Source: an uncultured Eubacteriales bacterium (GTDB lineage Bacteria > Bacillota > Clostridia > Eubacteriales > Anaerofustaceae). From it: a DNA stretch of 9,062 nt. The stretch lies in NCBI GenBank assembly GCA_902796565.1, contig CADBPP010000096.1, positions 1-9,062 of the forward strand, given 5' to 3'. The notes below the pieces were generated by a model. That model saw nothing but the letters and a program-made list of their open reading frames with translations, ran no database searches and was not told the DNA's origin. Position numbers and translations under genes: made by a program. This document shows, piece by piece, positions 1 through 6,470 of this stretch (position 1 is the stretch's first letter; each line of letters starts with the position of its first letter).

Positions 1-363
1 ACAGATATTCCCCCCGCCCTGGTGCAGAACGAGATCCATCCCTATTACCAGGAAAGGGACGTGGTCCCCTTCATACAGGAAAAGGGCATCGCCGTGCAGT
101 GCTGGTATCCCCTGGGGGGAAGGGGCTATACGAAGGAGCTCCTATCCGATCCTGTCATATGCTCCATTGCCAAGGCCCACAATGTGAGCCCCGCCCGGGT
201 GATCCTCCGCTGGGATCTTCAGAGGGGGATCGTGGTGATCCCGGGATCAGGGAACGAAAGACACATAAGGGAGAACCTCGACCTTTTCAGCTTCAGTCTC
301 ACCGGTGAGGAGATGGATATGATCGCGTCTCTGGACCGGGGAGAAAAGCACGACTGGTACTGA
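1..363 (+). CDS. Aldo/keto reductase, C-terminal part (cut by the left edge)
   Basis: This is the last 120 codons of an NAD(P)H-dependent aldo/keto reductase, a cytoplasmic TIM-barrel enzyme that interconverts carbonyls and alcohols. The frame is open from base 1, so the start and the catalytic Asp/Tyr/Lys half lie outside the window; family members are about 270-290 residues long, so more than half is missing. Visible family signatures are QNEIHPYYQ (the barrel strand near the active site), WYPLGGRG (the usual YSPLGxG), a helix with the ARVILRW pattern, and IPGSGNERHIREN, the segment that contacts the cofactor 2'-phosphate. In many members that segment reads IPKS; here Gly replaces Lys, which may affect the NADP versus NAD preference (inference). 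It ends at TGA 361-363 and is followed by its own terminator. The substrate cannot be inferred. Confidence 0.93.
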   Translation, partial: TDIPPALVQNEIHPYYQERDVVPFIQEKGIAVQCWYPLGGRGYTKELLSDPVICSIAKAHNVSPARVILRWDLQRGIVVIPGSGNERHIRENLDLFSFSLTGEEMDMIASLDRGEKHDWY

Positions 364-380
364 TCGCTATAAGGAGATAC

Positions 381-416
381 GCCTTCCCGGACAGCATCCG
401 GGAAGGCATTTTTTGT
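381..416 (+). terminator. Intrinsic terminator after the aldo/keto reductase
   Basis: A perfect 10-bp stem (GCCTTCCCGG at 381-390 with CCGGGAAGGC at 398-407) closes a 7-nt loop and is followed by ATTTTTTG. It lies 17 nt after the reductase stop codon and separates that gene from the exporter's promoter. Confidence 0.93.
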
Positions 417-447
417 CTTTGCCGCTGGACTTTTGAGCCGGTCCGCA

Positions 448-476
448 TTGAAACGAATTCTTTATGATATTATAAT
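448..476 (+). promoter_or_regulatory. Sigma-A-type promoter for the MATE exporter
   Basis: TTGAAA at 448-453 and a perfect TATAAT at 471-476 are separated by exactly 17 bp, in an AT-rich stretch that contrasts with the GC-rich genes. Transcription would start near 483, giving a leader of about 27 nt before the exporter's ATG. It lies downstream of the reductase terminator, so the exporter should be transcribed independently. No obvious operator repeat is visible around it. Confidence 0.87.
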
Positions 477-509
477 CACTATAAAATTCACAGGCATCGG
501 ACGGACATA

Positions 510-1862
510 ATGGAAAAGGCAAAGACGAACACATATCTCTTCGAAGAGATGAAGATATCCAAAGCTGTGCTCTCACTGGTGATCCCCACGGTCATCAGCC
601 AGATCATCAACGTCATCTACAACATAGCGGACACCTACTTCGTGGCCCGCATCGGGGACCCCGACCAGGTGGCGGCGGTCTCCGTATGCATGCCCCTTTT
701 CATCTTCCTCACGGGCCTGGCGAACCTTTTCGGCATCGGAGGAGCCAGCCTCATCTCCCGCTGCCTGGGAAGCGGCAGAAAAGACAAGGCTTCGAACGTG
801 TCGGCCTTCTGCATCTGGACCGCCGGAGGAGCCGCCCTCACCTATGCCATTGTCATGGGGCTTTTCTCCCGCTCCGTCCTGCCCTCCATAGGGGCGAATG
901 AAGCCATCCTGGACTACTGCAGGAGCTACATGTTCTATACCATCTGCCTCGGGGCGGTGCCCACGGTATTGAACCTTCTCATGGCCCATCTCGTAAGGAG
1001 CGAGGGCTATTCCGCCCAGGCCAGCTTCGGTATGATCCTGGGAGGAGGCCTTAACATCATCCTAGACCCCATACTTATATCGGTCCTGGGGATGCAGATC
1101 AGGGGAGCGGCTGTGGCGACCCTCTTCTCCAACACGGTGAGCCTCATCTACTTCGCCCTTCTCATGTGCTCGAAACGGGGAAACACCGTCCTCACGGCGG
1201 ACCCGAAGCGCTACAGCGTATCGGATAAGATCCCTTCAGAGGTGATGCTGGTGGGCCTTCCCAGCGCCATGATGAACATCACGGGAGTCGTATCAAACAT
1301 AGTCTTCAACCGCCTCATGTCCTCCTACTGCAATGAGGCCATAGCGGGACTGGGGATAGCCAAGAAGGTGGACCTCTTCGGCTTCGCCCTGGCGACGGGC
1401 ATGACCCAGGGAGTTCTGCCCCTTCTGGGATACACCTACTCCGCCGGGATGAAGGAAAGGATGAAAAGCGCCTTCAGGACCGCCCTGGGCTACAGCCTCG
1501 CCGCGGCGGTCACCATCTCGGTGATCCTCTATACCGGTTCCGACGTCATAGTGAACGCCTTCATAAAGGATCCCCTGACGGTATATTACGCATCCATGTT
1601 CCAGAAGCTCATCTGCATCGGAGGCCCGGCCATCAGCGTCAGCATGATGATCATCACCACCTTCCAGGCCACCGGCGCGAAGCATACGCCCTTTTTGCTG
1701 TCCCTTCTGAGAAAGGGAGTGCTGGACATACCGCTGCTGTTCATTCTGGACAGATGCTTCGGGATCGAAAAAGCCCTCTGGGCGACCCCCCTCGCGGAGT
1801 ACCTGGCCATGACTGCGGCCCTGATAGCTTTTATGCCCTTAAGGAGAAAAATGAAGTCATAA
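510..1862 (+). CDS. MATE-family multidrug/toxin exporter, 450 residues
   Basis: This is an inner-membrane antiporter of the MATE family, which exports organic cations and other toxic compounds in exchange for Na+ or H+. The length (450 aa), the two homologous halves (about 20-220 and 240-440) and about twelve hydrophobic segments fit the family. Recognisable signatures are IYNIADTYFV in TM1 (Asp41), FGIGGASLISR (74-84), LNIILDPILI (181-190, end of the first half) and QGVLPLLGYTYSAG (300-313, second half). The sequence resembles the MepA/DinF-like branch common in Clostridia. The ATG at 510 is preferred because it lies just after a strong promoter. The Shine-Dalgarno is weak (only GGACGGA-like bases), and the next candidate, Met14, has no better site. 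The gene is monocistronic, with a promoter before it and a terminator right after the TAA. The exported substrate cannot be read from the sequence. Confidence 0.94.
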   Translation: MEKAKTNTYLFEEMKISKAVLSLVIPTVISQIINVIYNIADTYFVARIGDPDQVAAVSVCMPLFIFLTGLANLFGIGGASLISRCLGSGRKDKASNVSAFCIWTAGGAALTYAIVMGLFSRSVLPSIGANEAILDYCRSYMFYTICLGAVPTVLNLLMAHLVRSEGYSAQASFGMILGGGLNIILDPILISVLGMQIRGAAVATLFSNTVSLIYFALLMCSKRGNTVLTADPKRYSVSDKIPSEVMLVGLPSAMMNITGVVSNIVFNRLMSSYCNEAIAGLGIAKKVDLFGFALATGMTQGVLPLLGYTYSAGMKERMKSAFRTALGYSLAAAVTISVILYTGSDVIVNAFIKDPLTVYYASMFQKLICIGGPAISVSMMIITTFQATGAKHTPFLLSLLRKGVLDIPLLFILDRCFGIEKALWATPLAEYLAMTAALIAFMPLRRKMKS

Positions 1863-1919
1863 AAAAGGGGGCCGAAACATGCGTTTAAGCGCAGTTTCCT
1901 GACACCCCCTTCTTTTATT
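1863..1919. terminator. Bidirectional intrinsic terminator between convergent genes
   Basis: An outer stem of AAGGGGG (1865-1871) with CCCCCTT (1905-1911) surrounds an inner hairpin: GAAAC-A-TGCG (1874-1883), loop TTTAAG, and CGCA-GTTTC (1890-1898). The plus strand continues into TTCTTTTATT, ending exporter transcripts. The minus strand has a six-U run from 1866-1861, which overlaps the exporter's stop codon, and would end the convergent esterase transcript. Confidence 0.85.
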
Positions 1920-1978
1920 CTGTCAAAAACAGTATCGGGATATGACCGGCTGCGCCCGGCAGGGCAGCAGGTCTCCGT

Positions 1979-3226
1979 CTACCTGAACAGTCTCTGCATG
2001 AATTCCTTCGCGGACCAGCGCCATACGTCCCACTCATGGTATCCGGGACAGCAGCCGTATTCGACGTTGAAGCCCTGGGAAGCCAGTTCCTCCACCTGTT
2101 TTGAGGTATATTCATGACGGGGGTCCTGTGTACCGCAGGTGATGAAAGTGACGCCCATTTTTGCGTTATACTCTTCCGGTGAGGAGAACAGATCGCTGTA
2201 AACTTTATCCATCGGGTTTACGGCGCCCTTGGCTCCGTAGCCCTGGAAGCCTTCCGTCACGGTGCGTCCCTTAACGGCGAAGCCTCCCCCGCAGGAGAAC
2301 TGTCCCAGATTCCTGAACACCTCGGTGCGGCTGTGCCCGATCTGTCTGGCCATCGATCCGCCGGCGGAAAGGCCGGCTATAGCTCTGTGATCGCGGTCCG
2401 CTATGGTGCGGAAGCGTTCATCTATGAAAGGCACTATCTCGTCGGCCATGACCGAAATGAAGGACTCGTTGACGAACACATTGTCCCTGACCTCATGGGG
2501 AGCCGAAAATGAGCTGGCTACGATTATCATCTCCTCACATTTCCCTTCGGCTATAAGATTGTCAGCTATGTAGTTCAGCTTTCCCTGCCAGAACCAGCCT
2601 ATCTCATTCTCTCCTCCGCCGTGCAGGATATGCAGAACAGGATATCTTCTGTTTGATGTGTCATACCCGTACGGTGTATAGACATAGAGGTTGCGGTATC
2701 TGCCGCATGAGGGAGATCTCATTATCTCCATCCTGACTGAACCGTGGGGGACGTCCTTAAGGAGGTAGTAATCCTCCTCTCCCGGGACCTCGAAGTAATT
2801 CAGGACATAGTGGTTTCCGAAACCGAAAGGCATGGTGGGATTATAGGTGAACACCCCGTCGACGATGAAGACGCAGTAGTGGAAACCGCTCCCCACGTCG
2901 CTGAGCTTCGTTTTCCAGTAGCCGTTCCCGGTTTTTTCCAGATCGTATCTTCCCTTCATGGAGCCGCCGATACCCGCGATCTCGACTCTGTGCGCGTCCG
3001 GAGCGTAGAAAGTTATCTCTACGGAGCCGTCGTCAAGAGTTCTCGCCGCGTGGACAGCCTCATACTCTCCCCTGGCAGGAGCCATCGACGGCAGCAGAAC
3101 ATTGCATCCGTAAGCCGGATCGATGGGGTTGCGATCCTCTGAAGTCGGGCCCAGTGCGGTATAGACCTGATCGAAATTCAGAGGATTTTCATAAATCGCC
3201 TGATTGTCTCTGATTTCCTTTTTCAT
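1979..3226 (-). CDS. CE1-like alpha/beta-hydrolase esterase with N-terminal E-set domain, 415 residues
   Basis: This is a serine esterase of the putative-esterase family (PF00756; feruloyl/acetyl-xylan esterases, Fes-like). An N-terminal Ig-like E-set/CBM48-type domain (about 55-130, with VEITFYAPDAHRVEIAG) is followed by the hydrolase fold (about 150-415). The likely nucleophile is Ser287 in GLSAG; LHGGG (201-205) forms the oxyanion region; Asp368 in CGTQD and His397 in GYHEWDVW complete a plausible triad. There is no signal peptide, so it should act in the cytoplasm on imported acylated oligosaccharides or a related ester; the substrate is not determined. An in-frame TTG 30 nt upstream gives a longer ORF, but the ATG at 3226 has AAGGAGA 4 nt before it, and the TTG falls at the predicted transcription start, so the ATG is chosen. 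The gene stands alone, with no carbohydrate transporter or glycoside hydrolase nearby, and parts of it are lower in GC than its neighbours. Confidence 0.9.
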   Translation of the reverse strand: MKKEIRDNQAIYENPLNFDQVYTALGPTSEDRNPIDPAYGCNVLLPSMAPARGEYEAVHAARTLDDGSVEITFYAPDAHRVEIAGIGGSMKGRYDLEKTGNGYWKTKLSDVGSGFHYCVFIVDGVFTYNPTMPFGFGNHYVLNYFEVPGEEDYYLLKDVPHGSVRMEIMRSPSCGRYRNLYVYTPYGYDTSNRRYPVLHILHGGGENEIGWFWQGKLNYIADNLIAEGKCEEMIIVASSFSAPHEVRDNVFVNESFISVMADEIVPFIDERFRTIADRDHRAIAGLSAGGSMARQIGHSRTEVFRNLGQFSCGGGFAVKGRTVTEGFQGYGAKGAVNPMDKVYSDLFSSPEEYNAKMGVTFITCGTQDPRHEYTSKQVEELASQGFNVEYGCCPGYHEWDVWRWSAKEFMQRLFR

Positions 3227-3230
3227 GTTG

Positions 3231-3237
3231 TCTCCTT
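3231..3237 (-). promoter_or_regulatory. Ribosome binding site that fixes the esterase start
   Basis: Reads AAGGAGA on the minus strand, followed by CAAC and then ATG at 3226. This strong match decides for the internal ATG over the in-frame TTG at 3256. Confidence 0.88.
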
Positions 3238-3260
3238 GAAAAGTGATGTATATCAAAGTG

Positions 3261-3269
3261 ATTATATCA
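3261..3269 (-). promoter_or_regulatory. Extended -10 promoter for the esterase
   Basis: The minus strand reads TGATATAAT, a perfect extended -10 (TGnTATAAT). The -35 region 17-19 bp upstream is poor (GCATAA or CTGCAT), which the extended -10 can compensate for. Transcription would begin near 3254, leaving a leader of about 28 nt with the Shine-Dalgarno sequence. Confidence 0.72.
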
Positions 3270-3276
3270 TTTTTTA

Positions 3277-3295
3277 CGGGCTTTTATGCAGCCCG
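3277..3295. repeat. Short inverted repeat over the esterase -35 region
   Basis: CGGGC (3277-3281) and GCCCG (3291-3295) flank 9 nt just upstream of the esterase -10. No U-tract follows on either strand, so it is not a terminator. Its position would suit a regulator binding site, but a 5-bp arm is short and could be chance. The rest of the gap up to about 3405 shows no gene or clear signal. Confidence 0.3.
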
Positions 3296-3405
3296 GACAC
3301 ATGACGCCGGAGCGTTTGAGCGGGATCGCTTCCTGTTGTTTTGGCATCCCTTTCCCGGGGAGACGCCCCTCAGCGGGAATGTGAAACTTCCACGGTCATC
3401 ACAGT

Positions 3406-3432
3406 AAAAAAAGGGGCGCTGAAATGCCCCTT
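3406..3432 (-). terminator. Intrinsic terminator of the helicase transcript
   Basis: On the minus strand, AAGGGGC (3432-3426) pairs with GCCCCTT (3417-3411) around an 8-nt loop and runs into seven U residues (3412-3406). It lies 33 nt after the helicase stop. A second small hairpin (GCCG/CGGC at 3438-3441 and 3447-3450) sits between the stop and the terminator. Confidence 0.9.
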
Positions 3433-3464
3433 AAAGAGCCGTTTTCCGGCAGCCCCTCTTGTTA

Positions 3465-5189
3465 TCACCAGTATTCGTTCTGCTTTTTGAAGCACCTGTC
3501 ACAGATCCCGTAGGGATATGTGGGGGGAAGTATCCTTCCGCATACCCTGCACCGCTTGAGGTAGCGGTCCTTGTCGGAGGCCAGGTATTCGTTGATCTTG
3601 CGGCACAGCCTGTCCTTTTCCTCCGTGCGGTCCTCCTCCACCCCTATCCTTCTGAGGAGCTGGTGGCGTATGTCGTAGGCCTTGTAGAGCCTCTCGCAGC
3701 TCTCCAGGGTATTGTCGCTCCAGTAGGGCATGGGAAGCTCCCCTCCGTGGATGATGGCCAGGGAGCAGTCCAGCCAGTAGATCACCAGGGCGTCGTCCTT
3801 GATGTCCACGGGACATGTTATCAGGTCATATATGAGATGCTTGTCCGTATCAGAGGGTACGTCGAGATTGCTCAGGAGGTAGATGCTGTCGGACATGTCC
3901 TGACGGTGGAATCCCGGCACCCGGGGAAGGCCGTTCCAGGCGGTGAAGAGGTCCTTTATCGGATAGTCGCTCCCCAGCACCTGGGCCGGGAAGGGTATGG
4001 TGATCTCCTTTATGGGGGATTCCTCCTCCCGCAGGGCGTCCTTTATCAGATGGGCGTCCTTCATGGTGAGCACCTCTCCCCTGTCGTAGATGCCGTAGCG
4101 TCCGGCCCTGCCGGCGATCTGCCTGATCTCCATGGCGTTCAGGGGACGGGTCCTGATGCCGTCATACTTCGATGTCTCGCAGAAGATGATCCTCTTTATG
4201 GGCAGGGACACTCCCATGCCGATGGCGTCGGTGGAGACCACCACGGTGCTCTCCCCGGAGGTGAACTTTCTGACCTCCTCCCTGCGGGAGGCGGGGGGCA
4301 GGGCCCCGTAGATTGTGCTGACCTTTATGCCCAGGTTCTCCAGGGCGGAGGAAAGGGCCAGGGCGGACTTCCTCGAAAAGACTATCAGAGCGTCCCCGCT
4401 CTCCACGTCCTCATAGTTGCGGAAGACCCCGGCGTACTCCAGGGGGGCCAGCCTCTCGTGCTTTATGACCTCGTAGGGGGCGTCGAAGCTCTCCAGCATC
4501 TCCTTTATCACATCGAGGGCGTAGGGAGCCAGGCAGATGTGGACTTCCTCGGCGTCCACGCAGTAGATGGCCCTGGTCCACTTGTCCCCCCTGAACTTGT
4601 CCTCTATGAGCTGGGCCTCGTCTATGACCGCCACCTCGTAGTGGGCGGAATAGTCGCACAACTCGATGGTGGATGCCGTGAGGCGGCTCCCCGGGACTTC
4701 TATGTGTTCCTCGCCGGTGAGAAGGCTGCAGCGGAAATCATCCGCGTTCAGACGGTCGAACATCTCCAGTGCGAGAAGTCTTAAGGGTCCGAGATAAGCT
4801 CCGCTTGAGGCCTCTCTGAGGCGCTCTACGGAGGCATAGGTCTTTCCGGAGTTGGTGGGGCCCACGTGCAGGATGAACCGCCTGTTAAGGGAGCGGGCCT
4901 TCATCCTCATGTTCTCGATGTCGAAGGACAGAAGGTATTCGTCCAGGGCCCGGCGGTATTCGCTGTTCTTTCTCCTCTGGGCCTCGATGGAGGCTATGAT
5001 GTTGTTAAGAGGCGGTGAGGACACGGCCCTCGCCACCGTTTCCGCGGACCACAGGGGGGACTTCCCCTTCCTTCCGGCGTAGGCGTCGGGAGGCGGGAAA
5101 TATTTGTTCACCGTTTTCATGGTGATCCCGTACTTCTCGTGTATCTGCTGGCGCGACATGTAATTGCCGCTCTTTTTCTTCTTTGCCAT
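3465..5189 (-). CDS. Suv3-like RNA helicase with N-terminal HTH and C-terminal zinc ribbon, 574 residues
   Basis: This is a superfamily 2 ATP-dependent helicase related to Suv3, the mitochondrial degradosome helicase that unwinds RNA for an exoribonuclease. Helicase motifs in order are the GPTNSGKT P-loop (110-117), GPLRLLALEMFDRLN (134-148, very characteristic of Suv3), TGEE (158-161), DEAQ (190-193, Walker B), STDAIGMGVSLP (319-330) and QIAGRAGR (357-364). The region to about 540 resembles the Suv3 C-terminal part. Two extra modules are seen: an N-terminal helix-turn-helix-like segment (about 11-30, SRQQIHEKYGITMKTVNKYF) after a Lys-rich start, and a C-terminal zinc ribbon with Cys547, Cys550, Cys563 and Cys566 (CX2C-X12-CX2C). 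The ATG is preceded by GGAGAG 5 nt upstream. It lies 75 nt after the glycosylase gene with no clear promoter or terminator between them, so cotranscription is likely. A role in RNA turnover is inferred from the family; DNA unwinding cannot be excluded. Confidence 0.9.
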   Translation of the reverse strand: MAKKKKSGNYMSRQQIHEKYGITMKTVNKYFPPPDAYAGRKGKSPLWSAETVARAVSSPPLNNIIASIEAQRRKNSEYRRALDEYLLSFDIENMRMKARSLNRRFILHVGPTNSGKTYASVERLREASSGAYLGPLRLLALEMFDRLNADDFRCSLLTGEEHIEVPGSRLTASTIELCDYSAHYEVAVIDEAQLIEDKFRGDKWTRAIYCVDAEEVHICLAPYALDVIKEMLESFDAPYEVIKHERLAPLEYAGVFRNYEDVESGDALIVFSRKSALALSSALENLGIKVSTIYGALPPASRREEVRKFTSGESTVVVSTDAIGMGVSLPIKRIIFCETSKYDGIRTRPLNAMEIRQIAGRAGRYGIYDRGEVLTMKDAHLIKDALREEESPIKEITIPFPAQVLGSDYPIKDLFTAWNGLPRVPGFHRQDMSDSIYLLSNLDVPSDTDKHLIYDLITCPVDIKDDALVIYWLDCSLAIIHGGELPMPYWSDNTLESCERLYKAYDIRHQLLRRIGVEEDRTEEKDRLCRKINEYLASDKDRYLKRCRVCGRILPPTYPYGICDRCFKKQNEYW

Positions 5190-5194
5190 TTATT

Positions 5195-5233
5195 CTCTCC
5201 GCCCCCATTTTTTCCGCATGAGCGGACGGGGGC
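5195..5233 (-). promoter_or_regulatory. GC-rich hairpin abutting the helicase ribosome binding site
   Basis: On the minus strand, GCCCCC (5233-5228) pairs with GGGGGC (5206-5201), and inside it TCCGC (5226-5222) pairs with GCGGA (5217-5213) around a 4-nt loop. The Shine-Dalgarno GGAGAG (5200-5195) begins at the base after the stem, so the structure could limit ribosome access. No U-tract follows, so it is not a standard terminator. Whether it is regulatory is an inference. Confidence 0.45.
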
Positions 5234-5264
5234 TTTCATGATATATATAGTCCCGTGGGGGGGA

Positions 5265-5753
5265 TCATTCCTTCAGATATTTTCCGATGACGCTCCACTC
5301 GGAAAGGAGCCTCTCCATGGAATATGAGGCGTTGGCCGCCGAGGTGGAGGGGAGACATAGGTCCTCCCTTCCCGTTGACGGAAGGATATGCTTCACATAC
5401 AGCTCATGGGCCTTCTTCCCGTTGGTGAACACGGCTCTTACGGGAGCCTCCCTCAGGATCCTTGCGATGTCGTTGGGCACGGTGTTTCTGATGGACGAGT
5501 CGGAGGAGCCGTCTATCTCGCAGTAGGATATGACGTCCCAGAGGGCGATGCCGCTCTCTGAAAGGAGCCTTTTCTTCTCTTCCACGCTGCAGGGGACCTC
5601 CCGGTCCGTGAGGGAGGCTATCACCCTCCAGAAACGGTTCTGCGGGTGAGCATAAAAAAATCCTTCCTCCCTGGAGCGCACTGAGGGGAAGGAACCCAGG
5701 ATAAGGATCCTCGAGGAAGGCCCGTACTGCGGGGGTATGTTGTGTTCAGGCAT
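5265..5753 (-). CDS. DNA-deoxyinosine glycosylase (uracil-DNA glycosylase superfamily, HDG family), 162 residues
   Basis: This is a small base-excision-repair enzyme predicted to remove hypoxanthine, the deamination product of adenine, from DNA. It matches family 6 (HDG) of the uracil-DNA glycosylase superfamily: LILGSFPSVRS (17-27) as motif 1, then FFYAHPQNRFW (32-42) with Asn39 at the position usually considered catalytic in HDG enzymes, LWDV (71-74), VFTNG (108-112), and LPSTSAANA (134-142) as motif 2. Family members usually have STSPANA there, so Pro to Ala at 139 is a small departure. The length is normal for the family. The start ATG overlaps the end of the HEAT-like gene by 8 nt (ATGCCTGA). 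AAGGAG lies only 1-2 nt before the ATG, closer than ideal, and an in-frame stop just upstream excludes a longer form, so translation is probably coupled to the preceding gene. Confidence 0.9.
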   Translation of the reverse strand: MPEHNIPPQYGPSSRILILGSFPSVRSREEGFFYAHPQNRFWRVIASLTDREVPCSVEEKKRLLSESGIALWDVISYCEIDGSSDSSIRNTVPNDIARILREAPVRAVFTNGKKAHELYVKHILPSTGREDLCLPSTSAANASYSMERLLSEWSVIGKYLKE

Positions 5754-6405
5754 TCTCCTTCACCGCCATGGCCATTTTTTCCCGGGCGGCGTCGATCTCC
5801 AGAGCCCTCAGGTGTCTGGAGAGCCGTGTGTTGTATTCCGGTGTGTTCATGAGGGCGGTATAGGCCGCCTTCCTCTGGTTCCACTGGGAAAGGTCCGCGC
5901 TTTTCATGGCGTAGCTGAAGATCAGATCCTCCCTGCCGCTCTTTTCCGCCGCGAGGCTCCCCGCGGTGTATGCGGTGGGACCGCCCTTGCCCAGCAGCTC
6001 CTCCGCCATGGTCCCGAGCTTTCCGGGATCGGCGATCCTGCGGGCGCCCCTGATGCGGTAACGGCCGCAGAGGGCTATCTTCAGAAGGAGAGCATCGTCG
6101 GTTATGGATTCATACAGCCTGTCCGCAGCCTGTCCCTTTACGGGTGAAGCCAGAAGGATCCCGCAGCGGGTCTCATCGTCCTTCGCCCGGGAGGAAAGGA
6201 TCGTGAGGGTCTCGTCGTCGGAAGTCTCGGCGCACTTTATGAGCCACTGGGGAGAAGTGAGTTTCGACGCGGCTGCCAGCCTTACCTGGGCATGGGGGCT
6301 TTCCGAACATATCCTGCACAGGAGCTTTTCATTGGAAGCCTTCTGTACCGCCTCCATCGCCTTGCTGACGTCGCTGAGCATCCATGCCTTATCGAAAACA
6401 CCCAT
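5746..6405 (-). CDS. HEAT-like repeat protein of unknown function, 219 residues
   Basis: I do not recognise a named family. The protein is almost entirely helical and shows HEAT/leucine-rich-variant-like repeats: HAQVRLAAASKLTSPQWLIK (38-57), a degenerate copy around DDETRCGILLASP (76-88), and YRIRGARRIADPGKL (116-130), each with the hydrophobic-Arg-Ala pattern of such repeats. There is no signal peptide, membrane segment or obvious catalytic motif. Such repeats usually bind protein or nucleic acid. The HEAT-repeat glycosylases AlkC and AlkD have this architecture, but I cannot see their catalytic residues here. A longer ORF begins at 6459, but that start overlaps the -35 box; the ATG at 6405 has a perfect GGAGGT 5 nt upstream and is chosen. 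It is the first gene of the unit and overlaps the deoxyinosine glycosylase gene, which suggests a functional link. Confidence 0.82.
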   Translation of the reverse strand: MGVFDKAWMLSDVSKAMEAVQKASNEKLLCRICSESPHAQVRLAAASKLTSPQWLIKCAETSDDETLTILSSRAKDDETRCGILLASPVKGQAADRLYESITDDALLLKIALCGRYRIRGARRIADPGKLGTMAEELLGKGGPTAYTAGSLAAEKSGREDLIFSYAMKSADLSQWNQRKAAYTALMNTPEYNTRLSRHLRALEIDAAREKMAMAVKENA

Positions 6406-6410
6406 ATTCC

Positions 6411-6416
6411 ACCTCC
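6411..6416 (-). promoter_or_regulatory. Ribosome binding site that fixes the HEAT-like protein start
   Basis: Reads GGAGGT on the minus strand, 5 nt before ATG at 6405. It decides for this start over the in-frame ATG at 6459, which lies within the promoter. Confidence 0.88.
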
Positions 6417-6430
6417 GGATCTTACATTTT

Positions 6431-6459
6431 ACTTTATCAGATTTGTCCGTCATTTTCAA
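6431..6459 (-). promoter_or_regulatory. Promoter for the HEAT-like / glycosylase / helicase unit
   Basis: On the minus strand TTGAAA (6459-6454) is followed after 17 bp by TAAAGT (6436-6431), preceded by TGA, an extended -10. Transcription would start near 6424, giving a leader of about 19 nt that contains the GGAGGT site. It lies just downstream of the fusion gene's terminator. Confidence 0.72.
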
Positions 6460-6470
6460 TAAGAACGGCC

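Noticed and set aside
3227..3256. N-terminal extension of the esterase from a TTG start
   Set aside because: No ribosome binding site, and it falls on the predicted transcription start; the ATG at 3226 has a strong one.
3296..3405. Possible small gene or RNA in the gap between esterase promoter and helicase terminator
   Set aside because: No open frame with a ribosome binding site and no convincing structure beyond the flanking promoter and terminator.
3459..4784. A 441-codon open frame on the plus strand, antisense to the helicase
   Set aside because: Low-complexity Val/Gly/Asp/His composition typical of a shadow frame, no domain and no credible ribosome binding site; the opposite strand encodes clear helicase motifs.
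5241..5249. TATATATA run between the glycosylase and helicase genes as a possible promoter -10
   Set aside because: The position 17 bp upstream reads AGGAAT within a C-rich stretch, with no resemblance to a -35 box and no extended -10, so a separate helicase promoter is not supported.
6406..6459. An 18-residue N-terminal extension of the HEAT-like protein
   Set aside because: It overlaps the -35 and -10 elements and contains the GGAGGT that serves the downstream ATG.
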